The notes beneath the pieces are model-generated. The model worked only from the letters and a program-made list of their open reading frames with translations. It searched no databases and was not told the origin of the DNA. From assembly GCF_014736495.1 (NCBI RefSeq), contig NZ_MDUX01000027.1, forward strand, positions 1 to 43,622: a stretch of 43,622 nucleotides of DNA. The letters run 5' to 3'. The stretch is from Candidatus Dactylopiibacterium carminicum. GTDB lineage: Bacteria; Pseudomonadota; Gammaproteobacteria; Burkholderiales; Rhodocyclaceae. Shown one piece after another: positions 16,201 to 23,622 of the stretch (its first letter is position 1; every line of letters starts with the position of its first letter). The position numbers and the translations under genes were made by a program.

Positions 16201-17137
16201 GACCTCTGGCTACAACAATGATGATGGCAAAGGTTACTTCTTCTTTGTAAACCCCAGAACCGGCGAGTTACTTGAAATGGTTGCCACATCCGAGGGCTCT
16301 ACTGCTTCGCCTCTGAATATGGCGCATGCGACTGCCTATACTCCAAATTACAGGGATGGAACAGCTGATGCCATCTATGCAGCAGACCTGCAGGGCAATG
16401 TCTGGCGACTGGATGTTACTGCCAGCAGCGGCGACTACCTGGCGCCAACCAAAATAGCTAGTCTCTCTTCGCCTTCGGGAGGCTTCCAACCTGTCACAAC
16501 CCGGCCTCTCGTTGAAGCAGAACCCAGCTCCGGGAAACGCTATGTGCTGGTTGGAACAGGACGTTTGCTCGCTGACTCCGATATTTCCACCAATCAAAAG
16601 CAAAGCTTCTACGCCATTATTGACGGCCAGAAAGCATTCGGCGCTTTTTATGGCGGCAGCATAAGCCTTCCAGAAAACTCCAGTTTCCCTGTCAGTCGAA
16701 ATAATCTTGAGGCTAATACAGACTTACTAAGCGGCATAGGCAGCAGCCCTACCAATTCCATGGGCTGGTATTACGACATGCCCCTCACTAATCAGATCGC
16801 CGAACGCGTAACAATAAATCCTGAAGCTAACAACGGCATCATCGCTTGGGCCGGAAATTTGCCAGATGGTGACGCCTGCTCCCCTGCCGGTACGGGCAAA
16901 GCCTATGCGGTGAGCCTTGGACTCGGACGAAGCGTACTCCGCAACTCCAGCGGCATTCGTGTGGCCTCTCTTGGCATTAGCTCGATGGTCACCGATTTGG
17001 CATTCGGCAACCTTGGCGGCAAGATTCGGCTTGATGCTGGCGGAGCCGGCGGTGAAGTCGAGAATCTGGACGGGGATTTCGCCTCTGGTACAAGACTCAA
17101 ACGCCTCAACTGGCGTATGGTCCCTACAGCGGACTAA
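13265..17137 (+). CDS. pilY1: Type IV pilus tip adhesin/assembly protein PilY1
   Basis: Secreted protein of 1290 residues. A signal peptide (about residues 1-28, cut after SAASA) is followed by a divergent N-terminal half. It contains SGNYLNWASMQTLDTFRWIL, a motif found in PilY1 proteins, but I see no D-x-S-x-S motif of a von Willebrand A domain. The C-terminal half (from about residue 780) is the conserved PilY1 beta-propeller: FAGANDGMLHAFNG, ILIGGLGKGGKGYYAIDV and IYAADLQGNVWRLDV. The calcium loop before the last of these is degenerate (PNYRDGTAD). PilY1 sits on the pilus tip and controls extension and adhesion. A TACGGAG ribosome site precedes the start. It ends the operon, 54 bp before the IS. 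Confidence 0.9.
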   Translation: MTNRMHLHPISLIVIMLYGCTLHSAASASEISLADSPLFSSVSVPGNLALALSVEYPTATTPAYTTSYSSNTTYLGYFDSNKCYTYQYNSTNAEASYFKPNRAATNRTCPAATTTLQLWSGNYLNWASMQTLDTFRWILTGGYRSVDNTTQTILTKTYAWYNGLNDNKSISSGVSTATPFNWSSSHTRVRSLGTAMYIAATSGTLGGSTIVNYNGHNNAVSNTNTKWAKSNSIYRVYINIEVCASSTLKESNCVAYGSNFKPEGLMQQYSKQLRYAAFGYYNQDGNDRDGGVLRAPMKFIGPTSTIPGSAAIANPNSEWDPSTGIMHINPNPEDVAATINAAAAEGFTVTVENSGVMNYLNKFGYYSQRYKSNDPVSELYYAVSRYLRNKGNVPAYTSLAGAGSNANANTYLDNFPALRTWQDPIQYACQKNFILGIGDVYAHYDRNLPGAKSDLLSSTESSTVRTFIESDDLSTIGEYASTPDGKIKNVAQAANAIGRLEGNSYYGDWRSPTCRVGTNGVYIASVAYDMNVRDIRPDLADKQTVSTYWMDVHENNKYCHKNQYWMAAKYGGFKVPEDFDPYSINLSTDSLTAESWRTNTDTLPFPGTNFEGSGTYSFTTDTNDSKDPRPDNYFPGNSPETMRSGLISAFAKIAAEAAAATGTALASPSPQKTETGSGNYQSTYDPDGWTGTLKGQRITYNSSGAPVLTTIWEAGALLNARAWSTRKIITYCDGDGIPLSSGMSCAASLAAVDGISTANQSASNYVNYLRGDRSQEVANGGAYRTRESRLGDIVNAKPVALGAPDFPWSDLYNQGYGEFKRNHSNRPTVVFAGANDGMLHAFNGSLTAIDKGQELFSYIPGLIYSDTDSATGGGLSSLGNPSFTHRFLVDGSPYVADIDFQKTPNATATTTDWRSILIGGLGKGGKGYYAIDVTDPTDWTSENSIADKILWEFSHTHLGYSYGVASVVKTAKYGWVVVLTSGYNNDDGKGYFFFVNPRTGELLEMVATSEGSTASPLNMAHATAYTPNYRDGTADAIYAADLQGNVWRLDVTASSGDYLAPTKIASLSSPSGGFQPVTTRPLVEAEPSSGKRYVLVGTGRLLADSDISTNQKQSFYAIIDGQKAFGAFYGGSISLPENSSFPVSRNNLEANTDLLSGIGSSPTNSMGWYYDMPLTNQIAERVTINPEANNGIIAWAGNLPDGDACSPAGTGKAYAVSLGLGRSVLRNSSGIRVASLGISSMVTDLAFGNLGGKIRLDAGGAGGEVENLDGDFASGTRLKRLNWRMVPTAD

Positions 17138-17254
17138 GATCGCATGCAACGCGGACTGCTAGCAGCAACACTTGTTTCGTGCTTGGTACATTGAATCGCC
17201 CCCGGTTCACTAGACACTTCGAAGCCTTAAGCTGGCAACCAAGTGGAGGTGTCT

Positions 17255-17533
17255 ATGAGTAGCAAGCGATACACGGAAGAGTTCAAGATTGAAGCGGTCA
17301 AGCAAGTGACCGATCGTGGACATAGCGTTGCGGACGTTGCCGGGCGACTGGATGTGAGCATCCACAGTCTGTACGCATGGATCAAGCGCTACAGCCTGAC
17401 GCCGCAGGAGCGTCAAACGCAGGATAGCCAAGAGGACGAGTTACGTCGGCTACGAGCCGAGCTCAAGCGGGTAACCGAGGAGCGCGACATCCTAAAAAAG
17501 GCCACAGCGTACTTTGCCAAGCAGTCCGGGTAA
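17255..17533 (+). CDS. IS3-family transposase OrfA (helix-turn-helix)
   Basis: Protein of 92 residues starting at ATG 17255, with GGAGG five bases upstream; a GTG at 17243 overlaps that ribosome site. MSSKRYTEEFKIEAVKQVTDRGHSV is the HTH_Tnp_1 domain binding the IS ends. It is followed by a leucine-zipper-like coiled coil (DELRRLRAELKRVTEERDILKKA). The codons CTA-AAA-AAG at 17492-17500 form the canonical A_AAA_AAG slippery heptamer where a -1 ribosomal shift makes the OrfAB transposase. Confidence 0.93.
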   Translation: MSSKRYTEEFKIEAVKQVTDRGHSVADVAGRLDVSIHSLYAWIKRYSLTPQERQTQDSQEDELRRLRAELKRVTEERDILKKATAYFAKQSG

Positions 17534-18410
17534 GGTACGCCTTCATCGAAGCGCATCAGAACGTCTGGCCAATCCGACGCATGTGCAAGGTCATGCGGGT
17601 CCATCCGAGTGGGTACTACGCCTGGCACAAGCCCAGCCGCTGTCTGCACCTGCCCTGGAAGATCAGCGCATTGAAGGCCTGATCAAGCAGTGCTGGCTGG
17701 AAAGTGGTGCCGTGTATGGTTACCGTAAGATCACGCATGACCTGCGCGATCTGGGCGAATCCTGCGGCAAGCATCGTGTTGCTCGGCTGATGCGCCAGAT
17801 CGGCCTCAAGTCCCTGACGGGCTATGGGCGTCGGCCGGGCCGCTACGGGGGGGGCTGTCCTGCCAACGTGTCACCGAACCATCTTCAGCGCGAGTTCGAC
17901 GTGAGCGAACCGAACAAGGTCTGGGTGACTGACATTACGTACATCCGCACGCATGAGGGCTGGCTGTTTTTGGCGGCAGTCCTGGATCTGTTCTCGCGAC
18001 AGGTCGTGGGCTGGTCGATGAGTGCTCAGATGACGGCAGACCTCGCACTGAACGCCTTGCTGATGGCCGTCTGGCACCGCAAGCCGACGCAGGAGGTCAT
18101 GGTTCATTCGGATCAGGGCAGCCAGTTCAGCAGCGACGATTGGCAGTCGTTCCTGCGCGCCAACAAGCTCAAGGGCAGCATGAGTCGCCGAGGAAACTGC
18201 CACGACAACGCAGTCGCAGAAAGTTTCTTCCAGCTGCTCAAGCGCGAGCGGATCAAACGCAAAATCTATCCAACACGCGAGGATGCCCGCCGTGACGTGT
18301 TCGATTACATCGAGATGTTCTACAACCCGAAACGGCGACACAGCCACGCAAATGGCATGTCTCCGATAGACTATGAAAAACAGTATTTCATGAAGCTCGG
18401 GGCTGTCTAG
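17500..18410 (+). pseudogene. IS3-family transposase OrfB, interrupted by a frameshift
   Basis: DDE integrase (rve) of IS3 type. After the -1 shift at A6G the frame reads VLCQAVRVRYAFIEAHQNVW, then RRMCKVMRVHPSGYYAWHKP, the standard OrfB start. It then breaks: the continuation (ALEDQRIEGLIKQCWLESGA) is in the next frame back, and the first frame stops at TGA 17680-17682. A single-base deletion in about 17625-17650 explains this; the CCC run at 17630-17632 is a candidate. The rest is intact, with catalytic residues in WVTDITYI, HSDQGSQFSS and GNCHDNAVAESFF. If the base is truly missing, this copy cannot make OrfAB. Confidence 0.8.
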
Positions 18411-18553
18411 GAAACCCGGGGCGATTCAGATGTGAGCGGTAACAACTCAAACAACAGAAGATTGGCATCTCATTGGCACACGAAAACGCATAAGAATCAG
18501 ACCTACACTGCCTGTACTTGCACCGAACATCGCCTGCCGGAGACAATCCAGCC

Positions 18554-19315
18554 ATGCGACATGACTCCATCGACATCAGTGAAGAAGCTGGCGTGCGTTA
18601 TCTGCATTTCGGCTCGGAATGGATCCAGGGCGCCATGCGTATCCGCCGTCCGGTGGATCTGGAGCTCGAATACACCCGCGAGATGATGTTCGGCCTGCTG
18701 TTGCGCGAAGGTTTCACCGCCGACGCGCGCTGGCCGCGCAACATCCTGCAGATCGGACTGGGCGCTGGCTCACTGACGAAGTTCGCCTACTGGAAGCTGC
18801 CTCAGACACGCGTCGCAGTGGTCGAAATCGATCCTGCCGTACATGCAGCAGCCTGTTTCCACTTCAAGCTGCCGGCCGAGGATCTGCGCCTGCACATCGA
18901 AATCGGCGACGGTGTGGACTATGTATTGAATGGGCAACGCGAGTTCGATTACATCCAGATCGACGGCTTCGATGCCGATGCCGGTGTCGGCGCACTCGAC
19001 AGCCTGCCCTTCTACCAGGCCTGCCGGGCCCGGCTGAGCGATCAAGGCCTGCTCGCCACCAACTTTTTCGGCAGTGACAACCAGTACGAACCAGCCCTTC
19101 AGCGGTTGTACAAGGCCTTTGACGGACGTTGCCTGGCCTTGCCTCCCTGTACCAGCGGCAACGTAATCGCACTGGCCGCAAGTGGGGCTCCCATCACGAT
19201 CAGTGACGGCGCCTTGCAGGCGGCTGCCCGCACATTGAAAACCAGCACGGGCCTAGATCTGCTGCCCAGCGTGAAACGCCTGCAACTGGCATTTCCCGGC
19301 AACATGCAAATGTAA
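18554..19315 (+). CDS. Spermidine synthase-like (aminopropyltransferase-fold) protein
   Basis: Protein of 253 residues starting at ATG 18554 (MRHDSIDISEEAG). It has a Rossmann methyltransferase-like fold of the spermidine synthase family: ILQIGLGAGSLTKFAY is motif I, VAVVEIDPAVHAAA holds the acidic strand-2 residue, and YIQIDGFDADAG is the strand-4 region. The classical GGGDG loop and the full catalytic motif of SpeE are altered, and no speD is nearby, so polyamine synthesis is uncertain. It sits just after the IS; its upstream 120 bp hold no recognised gene. Confidence 0.78.
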   Translation: MRHDSIDISEEAGVRYLHFGSEWIQGAMRIRRPVDLELEYTREMMFGLLLREGFTADARWPRNILQIGLGAGSLTKFAYWKLPQTRVAVVEIDPAVHAAACFHFKLPAEDLRLHIEIGDGVDYVLNGQREFDYIQIDGFDADAGVGALDSLPFYQACRARLSDQGLLATNFFGSDNQYEPALQRLYKAFDGRCLALPPCTSGNVIALAASGAPITISDGALQAAARTLKTSTGLDLLPSVKRLQLAFPGNMQM

Positions 19316-19422
19316 TACACGGACGGGATTGGCGGAACTACAGGCAATCCACGTATGGAGGCACTGGATCCGGCTGCAACCCTGTTACCGAAAACATTTT
19401 TTATGAACACATAAACAAAACG

Positions 19423-20268
19423 GTGGCAGACTGCAGGTCCGAATCAGCAACGCCACCGGTTCCGTCCATGAGAGTCGATACCTATGCCCGTAAGCTTGCC
19501 CGGCTACGCAAGGTGGCCCAGTACATCGACACTAACCTGCATCGTCCGCTGAGCCTGGACGAGCTCGCAGAGATCGCCCACCTTTCCCGTTATCACTTTG
19601 AGCGAGTATTTCATGCCTATGCTGGCGAAACTCCTCTTCTGCGGGTTCGGCGCCTGCGTTTGACATATGCGCGCCAGCGCCTGGAAAAAGGTATGGCCTC
19701 TAGCGTAACGGAGCTTGCTCTTGATGCTGGCTACGCCTCGGCAGAAGCTTTCTCACGTGCATTCCGAGCTCAATTTGGCCTTGCGCCCTCTGCTGTGAAG
19801 CCACAAACCAGTATCCCCGAGCCTATCCGGGTAAAAAATCTGCCGCCGACGCCAATCCAGTTTTTGACTTTCCAGGGGCGCTTTGACGAGAGCATCGAAC
19901 CTTTTGAAAAACTACGTGCCCACGCCTTGCTGGCAGGCATCGCACGTGAACGACGCAAAGGCTGGTGCATCCACCTGGATGGGCTTGCAGACAAACAACA
20001 CATCCAGGCAGCACTATTGGCGGAACCATTAGGAACCCGGATTCTCGGCCTCGGCCAGGGCCATCTTCCCGCCGGTGAGTATGCGGTGTTGCGTATAGAG
20101 GGTAACCATAGCGGCCCACTACCCGAGGATCTCGAAGAACGAATACAGGAATCCACCGGGCGCCACATGGGGGAAGGTCACGTTCTGCGCCGCTTCCTCA
20201 ATACGGAGTATCTGCCTGCAGCCTTCGAGAAGCGATTCGATCTCTACGTGCCGCTCGCACCAGCCTGA
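19423..20268 (+). CDS. AraC-family regulator with GyrI-like effector domain
   Basis: Protein of 281 residues (266 if ATG 19468 is used; neither start has a clear ribosome site). The N-terminal AraC DNA-binding domain has two helix-turn-helix motifs: LSLDELAEIAHLSRYHFERVFHAY, and SVTELALDAGYASAEAFSRAFRAQFG with the AraC signature. The C-terminal half (from about 125) is a GyrI-like/SOUL-type ligand domain, as in Rob or SbmC-linked regulators: AGEYAVLRIEGNHSGPLPED is characteristic. Such proteins sense small hydrophobic compounds and often control efflux. The target is not evident; hemH follows 50 bp later. Confidence 0.85.
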   Translation: MADCRSESATPPVPSMRVDTYARKLARLRKVAQYIDTNLHRPLSLDELAEIAHLSRYHFERVFHAYAGETPLLRVRRLRLTYARQRLEKGMASSVTELALDAGYASAEAFSRAFRAQFGLAPSAVKPQTSIPEPIRVKNLPPTPIQFLTFQGRFDESIEPFEKLRAHALLAGIARERRKGWCIHLDGLADKQHIQAALLAEPLGTRILGLGQGHLPAGEYAVLRIEGNHSGPLPEDLEERIQESTGRHMGEGHVLRRFLNTEYLPAAFEKRFDLYVPLAPA

Positions 20269-20319
20269 AATACGCCACCCGGGCTACACTGGCACATCGC
20301 TCTGCTAGCTTTCAAGGCC

Positions 20320-21354
20320 ATGCCCAGCTTTCTGCCAGAACCTCAGCATTCACAAGACAATCCGGCACGCATCGGTGTCCTGCTGGTCAATCTGGGAACA
20401 CCTGAAGCCCCCACGCCTGCAGCGGTACGACGCTATCTGCGCCAGTTCCTCTCGGATCCGCGTGTGATCGAAATCCCGCGCCTGCTCTGGTGGCCCATCC
20501 TCAACGGAATCATCCTGCCCTTCCGCAGTCGTGCCTCAGCCGCAAAGTACGCCTCGATCTGGCTCAAGGAAGGCTCGCCGCTGCGCCATTACACGGAATT
20601 GCAGACAAAGCTGCTACGGGGTTATTTCACGGCCGCCGGCCAAGCCGACATCCAGGTTGAATACGCCATGCGCTACGGAGAGCCGGCGGTGCAATCCGCG
20701 CTGATGCGTCTGAAGGCCGCGCACTGCACCCGTGTGCTGGTACTGCCGCTGTATCCGCAATACGCGGGCAGCACCACGGGCAGCGTCTGCGACGCAGTGG
20801 CCCAAGCCATGCTGTGCATCCGCAACCTTCCCGAGCTGCGCATCGTGCGCAGTTTCCCCGGGCATCCCGCCTATATCCAGGCACTGGCCGCAAGCGTACG
20901 CCGCGCATGGGCCCAGGATGGAGAGCCTGAACGACTCGTCATGAGTTTTCATGGCCTGCCGCGCGCCACGATCGAACGAGGCGACCCCTACCATCGCGAA
21001 TGCCTGCAGACGGGCCGCCTGCTGGCCGAAGCCCTGGGGTTGGACGAAACACGCTACCTGGTGACGTTCCAGTCGCGTTTCGGCCGCACCGAATGGCTGC
21101 AGCCCTATACCGAGCCCAGTCTGGTCGCCCTGGCACGCCAAGGCGTCAGCCGCGTAGACGTGATCTGCCCCGGCTTTGTCTCGGATTGCATCGAAACGCT
21201 GGAGGAGATCGCCCTGGAGGCAAAAACCGCCTTCCTGAACGCAGGCGGCAAGTCCTTCCATTACCTGCCTTGCCTGAATGGAGACGATGGCTTCATCCGG
21301 CTGCTGCGCGAACTGGCCAACAGTCACATGCAGGATTGGCTCGTTTCACCATAA
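20320..21354 (+). CDS. hemH: Ferrochelatase
   Basis: Protein of 344 residues, normal for proteobacterial HemH. It inserts Fe2+ into protoporphyrin IX, the last step of protohaem synthesis, at the membrane face. Motifs: GVLLVNLGTPEAPT at the N-terminus, VLPLYPQYAGSTTGSV, the catalytic-His region LVMSFHGLPRATIERGDPY, and VTFQSRFGRTEWLQPYTE. The acidic IETLEEI near the C-terminus includes the conserved catalytic-side Glu. Haem supply would fit the cbb3 oxidase and cytochromes elsewhere in the window, though the gene is not in that operon. Confidence 0.95.
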   Translation: MPSFLPEPQHSQDNPARIGVLLVNLGTPEAPTPAAVRRYLRQFLSDPRVIEIPRLLWWPILNGIILPFRSRASAAKYASIWLKEGSPLRHYTELQTKLLRGYFTAAGQADIQVEYAMRYGEPAVQSALMRLKAAHCTRVLVLPLYPQYAGSTTGSVCDAVAQAMLCIRNLPELRIVRSFPGHPAYIQALAASVRRAWAQDGEPERLVMSFHGLPRATIERGDPYHRECLQTGRLLAEALGLDETRYLVTFQSRFGRTEWLQPYTEPSLVALARQGVSRVDVICPGFVSDCIETLEEIALEAKTAFLNAGGKSFHYLPCLNGDDGFIRLLRELANSHMQDWLVSP

Positions 21355-21375
21355 GAAGCTGTTCGCCATCTGTAA

Positions 21376-21524
21376 CTAGAGACCGTCTGCGAGGTGAAGA
21401 GCCACGCGAGAACCGGAGTGTATGTGGATACATGAGACCTCGCGGAACAAGCTACGCGCCGCGGCAGCCGAACAGCACATGAGCCTCGATCGCATCATCG
21501 CAGTAAGATCGTGACCGTCTCTAG
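21376..21524. repeat. MITE-like element with imperfect terminal inverted repeats
   Basis: A non-coding 149-bp stretch between hemH and the next gene is bounded by CTAGAGACCGTC and the inverted GACCGTCTCTAG (11 of 12 bases pair). Inside it a second inverted repeat (GCGAGGT / ACCTCGC) brackets a short TATGT-ATACAT palindrome. No ORF is convincing. It resembles a dispersed intergenic repeat; copies elsewhere could not be searched. Confidence 0.45.
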
Positions 21525-21538
21525 CAAGGAGCCACCCC

Positions 21539-21889
21539 ATGATGTTGCTGTTGCGCTGGGCCCTGAACGCCGTAGCCCTGATGCTGATCCCGGAGATCAT
21601 CACTGCCATCCAGGTCAGCAGCTATACCGCCGCACTGGCCGCAGCACTGCTGATAGGCCTGCTCAACGCGTTGATCCGCCCCCTGTTGCTGTTGCTGACA
21701 CTGCCGATCACGGTGCTGACGCTGGGATTTTTCGCCCTGGTGATCAACGCGTTGCTGTTCTGGGCCGCCTCCGAACTGGTCGCCGGTTTCCATGTGAACG
21801 GCTTCTGGCCTGCCCTGGGTGGGGCACTGCTCTACAGCCTGCTGACGGGACTGGTCAGCCTTGCGCTGGGCGATCGCCGTAAAGGCTAA
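21539..21889 (+). CDS. YvlD/phage-holin family small membrane protein
   Basis: Protein of 116 residues with four predicted membrane segments (about 4-24, 31-51, 54-80 and 88-110). LLIGLLNALIRPLLLLLTLPITVLTLGFFALVINALLFW contains the NALIRP and LPITVLTLG patterns of the PF04020 family. The family is called phage holin family IV but is widespread and chromosomal, with no settled function. An AAGGAG ribosome site lies seven to eight bases before ATG. There is no phage context here, so a lysis role is unlikely. Confidence 0.85.
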   Translation: MMLLLRWALNAVALMLIPEIITAIQVSSYTAALAAALLIGLLNALIRPLLLLLTLPITVLTLGFFALVINALLFWAASELVAGFHVNGFWPALGGALLYSLLTGLVSLALGDRRKG

Positions 21890-21961
21890 GCTTGTCCGCC
21901 TGCTCGCAGGCAAGGATAATCGCCTCCTTTTTTGCCCGCCGGGCGACAGGAAAACATCTCC

Positions 21962-22627
21962 GTGGCACGTGACGTGACAAGCTTTGGCGGCCGGCTGCTG
22001 GCCTATCTGGACATGCTGTTCGTGGATCACGGCATCTTCCGCGTGATCTACAACAACCTGCATGCCCTACCCGGCGGCCTCTATCGCTGCAGCCAGCCCA
22101 GCCCTGGCCAGATCCGCAAGTATCAGCGCCGTCATGGCATCAAGACCATCGTCAACTTGCGCGGCGCCGACGACACGCGCCGCTATGCGCTCGAAGCGCA
22201 GGCCTGTGCCGAGCTTGGCATCAAGCTGATCGACTTCAAGGGCATCCTCTCGCGCAGCGCACCGGAAGTCGACGCCGTGCTGCGCGCGCAGGCAATGTTC
22301 GACCAGATCGAATATCCGGCACTGATCCATTGCAAGAGCGGCGCCGACCGTGCCGGCTTTGCCTCGGCGCTGTACCGAATTTTCCGCCGCAATGAACCGG
22401 TTTCGCAGGCGAAACAGGAGCTTTCCTGGCGCTATGGCCATCTGCGCAAATCCAAGACCGGCATTCTGGATTTCTTCTTCGAACGCAGCCAGGCCGACGG
22501 AGCCGAGTCGCCGGAGGAATTCCTCGCGTGGCTGACCGAGCACTACGAACGCGAAGCACTCAAACAGGATTTCCACGCGCAGGGCTGGGCTGACGTGCTG
22601 GTCGACCGCATCCTGCGCCGCGAATGA
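21962..22627 (+). CDS. Dual-specificity/tyrosine phosphatase family protein
   Basis: Protein of 221 residues if started at GTG 21962 (a TTG at 21932 is the frame limit). The active site HCKSGADRAG (about residue 123) matches HC-x5-R of cysteine phosphatases. GGLYRCSQPSPGQIRKYQRRHGIKTIVNLRG is the DSP/Siw14-like N-terminal part, and an Asp in the DFKGILSRS region may be the general acid. The substrate is unknown; homologues act on phosphotyrosine, inositol phosphates or capsule regulators. It lies 72 bp after the membrane protein gene. Confidence 0.85.
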   Translation: MARDVTSFGGRLLAYLDMLFVDHGIFRVIYNNLHALPGGLYRCSQPSPGQIRKYQRRHGIKTIVNLRGADDTRRYALEAQACAELGIKLIDFKGILSRSAPEVDAVLRAQAMFDQIEYPALIHCKSGADRAGFASALYRIFRRNEPVSQAKQELSWRYGHLRKSKTGILDFFFERSQADGAESPEEFLAWLTEHYEREALKQDFHAQGWADVLVDRILRRE

Positions 22628-22630
22628 AAA

Positions 22631-22648
22631 GCGGCCCCGCAGGGCCGC
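22631..22648. terminator. Hairpin between the phosphatase gene and nadC
   Basis: GCGGCCC-N4-GGGCCGC lies between two convergent genes. On the - strand it is followed by TTTTC, so it probably serves nadC; on + it has no T run. Confidence 0.6.
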
Positions 22649-22680
22649 AATATTCGCAATGAGCGGAGTCTGAACAGGGC

Positions 22681-23532
22681 TCAGTCTTCGATGTGCCGCA
22701 ACGAGAGATCCACCGCCTGCACATCCTTGGTCAGCGCACCGATGGAAATGCGGTCGACGCCCGTCTCGGCAATCTCGCGCACACGCTGCAGACTCACGCC
22801 GCCCGAAGCTTCCAGCTTGGGGCGCCCCGCATTGATGCGCACCGCCTCGTGCATGGTTTCGAGCGACATGTTGTCGAGCAACACCATCGTGGCGCCGGCA
22901 GCCAGCGCCTCTTCCAGTTGCGCCAGCGTTTCCACCTCGATCTCGACGAACACGTTGGAAGGCGCCAGCTTGCGCGCATGCATCAGTGCAGCGCTCACGC
23001 CCCCTGCCGCGATGATGTGGTTCTCCTTTATCAGCACGCCGTCATACAGACCGATGCGGTGATTCAGGCCGCCCCCCTTCTTCACGGCATATTTCTGCGC
23101 CAGGCGCAGCCCCGGCAAGGTCTTGCGCGTGTCCACCACAGCAGCATTGGTGCCTGCCACGGCAGTCACGTAATCGGCCACCGTGGTTGCAGTGCCCGAG
23201 AGCAATTGCAGGAAATTCAGCGCAGTGCGCTCGGCGGTCAGCAAGGTGCGCGCTGGCGCCAGGATGTCACACAGGCTCTGGCCCGCGCTCACGCGCTCGC
23301 CATCCTGCGCATGCCACACCACAGTGAATTGCGGATCCAGCGTACGGAATACTGCGTCGAACCAGCGCGTGCCGCACAGCACAGCATCCTCGCGCGTGAT
23401 CACGCGACCATGGGCCTTGGTCTCCGGCGAGATCAGGCGCGCGGTCAGGTCACCGGTGCCCACGTCCTCGGCCAGCGCATTGGCCACCGCACGCTGGATC
23501 TCGATATTCAGTTGTTCGGAAAAATCAATCAT
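22681..23532 (-). CDS. nadC: Nicotinate-nucleotide pyrophosphorylase (carboxylating), quinolinate phosphoribosyltransferase
   Basis: Protein of 283 residues, the standard NadC length. It makes nicotinate mononucleotide from quinolinate and PRPP in de novo NAD synthesis. Motifs: [12 protein letters not shown] at the N-terminus, [19 protein letters not shown], and [22 protein letters not shown], with [16 protein letters not shown] carrying substrate-binding Arg, His and Lys. The C-terminal part ([29 protein letters not shown]) completes the barrel. No nadA or nadB is adjacent. It starts 91 bp beyond the stop of the DMT transporter on the same strand. Confidence 0.95.
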   Translation of the reverse strand: MIDFSEQLNIEIQRAVANALAEDVGTGDLTARLISPETKAHGRVITREDAVLCGTRWFDAVFRTLDPQFTVVWHAQDGERVSAGQSLCDILAPARTLLTAERTALNFLQLLSGTATTVADYVTAVAGTNAAVVDTRKTLPGLRLAQKYAVKKGGGLNHRIGLYDGVLIKENHIIAAGGVSAALMHARKLAPSNVFVEIEVETLAQLEEALAAGATMVLLDNMSLETMHEAVRINAGRPKLEASGGVSLQRVREIAETGVDRISIGALTKDVQAVDLSLRHIED

Positions 23533-23622
23533 GGTTCGGTCGTCCGGCTGGCGATCAATGGTCGGCGATTGTACATGGGGGATCCGTCGCGAGCGCGCCT
23601 GCGGCCTGTCTTTCAGGGCAAT

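Larger units (their letters stand above)
17192..18428 (+). mobile_element. IS3-family insertion sequence, IS51-like group (1237 bp)
   Basis: Imperfect terminal inverted repeats TGAATCGCCCCCGG.. and TGAATCGCCCCGGG.. bound two overlapping transposase frames typical of IS3. The ends resemble those of the IS51/IS1222 group. I find no 3-5 bp target duplication (left flank ..ACAT, right flank GATG..), which suggests recombination after insertion or loss. The left 55 bp match the truncated copy at 1-55 exactly. It lies directly after pilY1. Confidence 0.93.

Noticed and set aside
17180..18440. Target-site duplication of the complete IS
   Set aside because: Flanks (ACAT left, GATG right) do not match at 3, 4 or 5 bp; nor do they match after a simulated inversion with the left copy.
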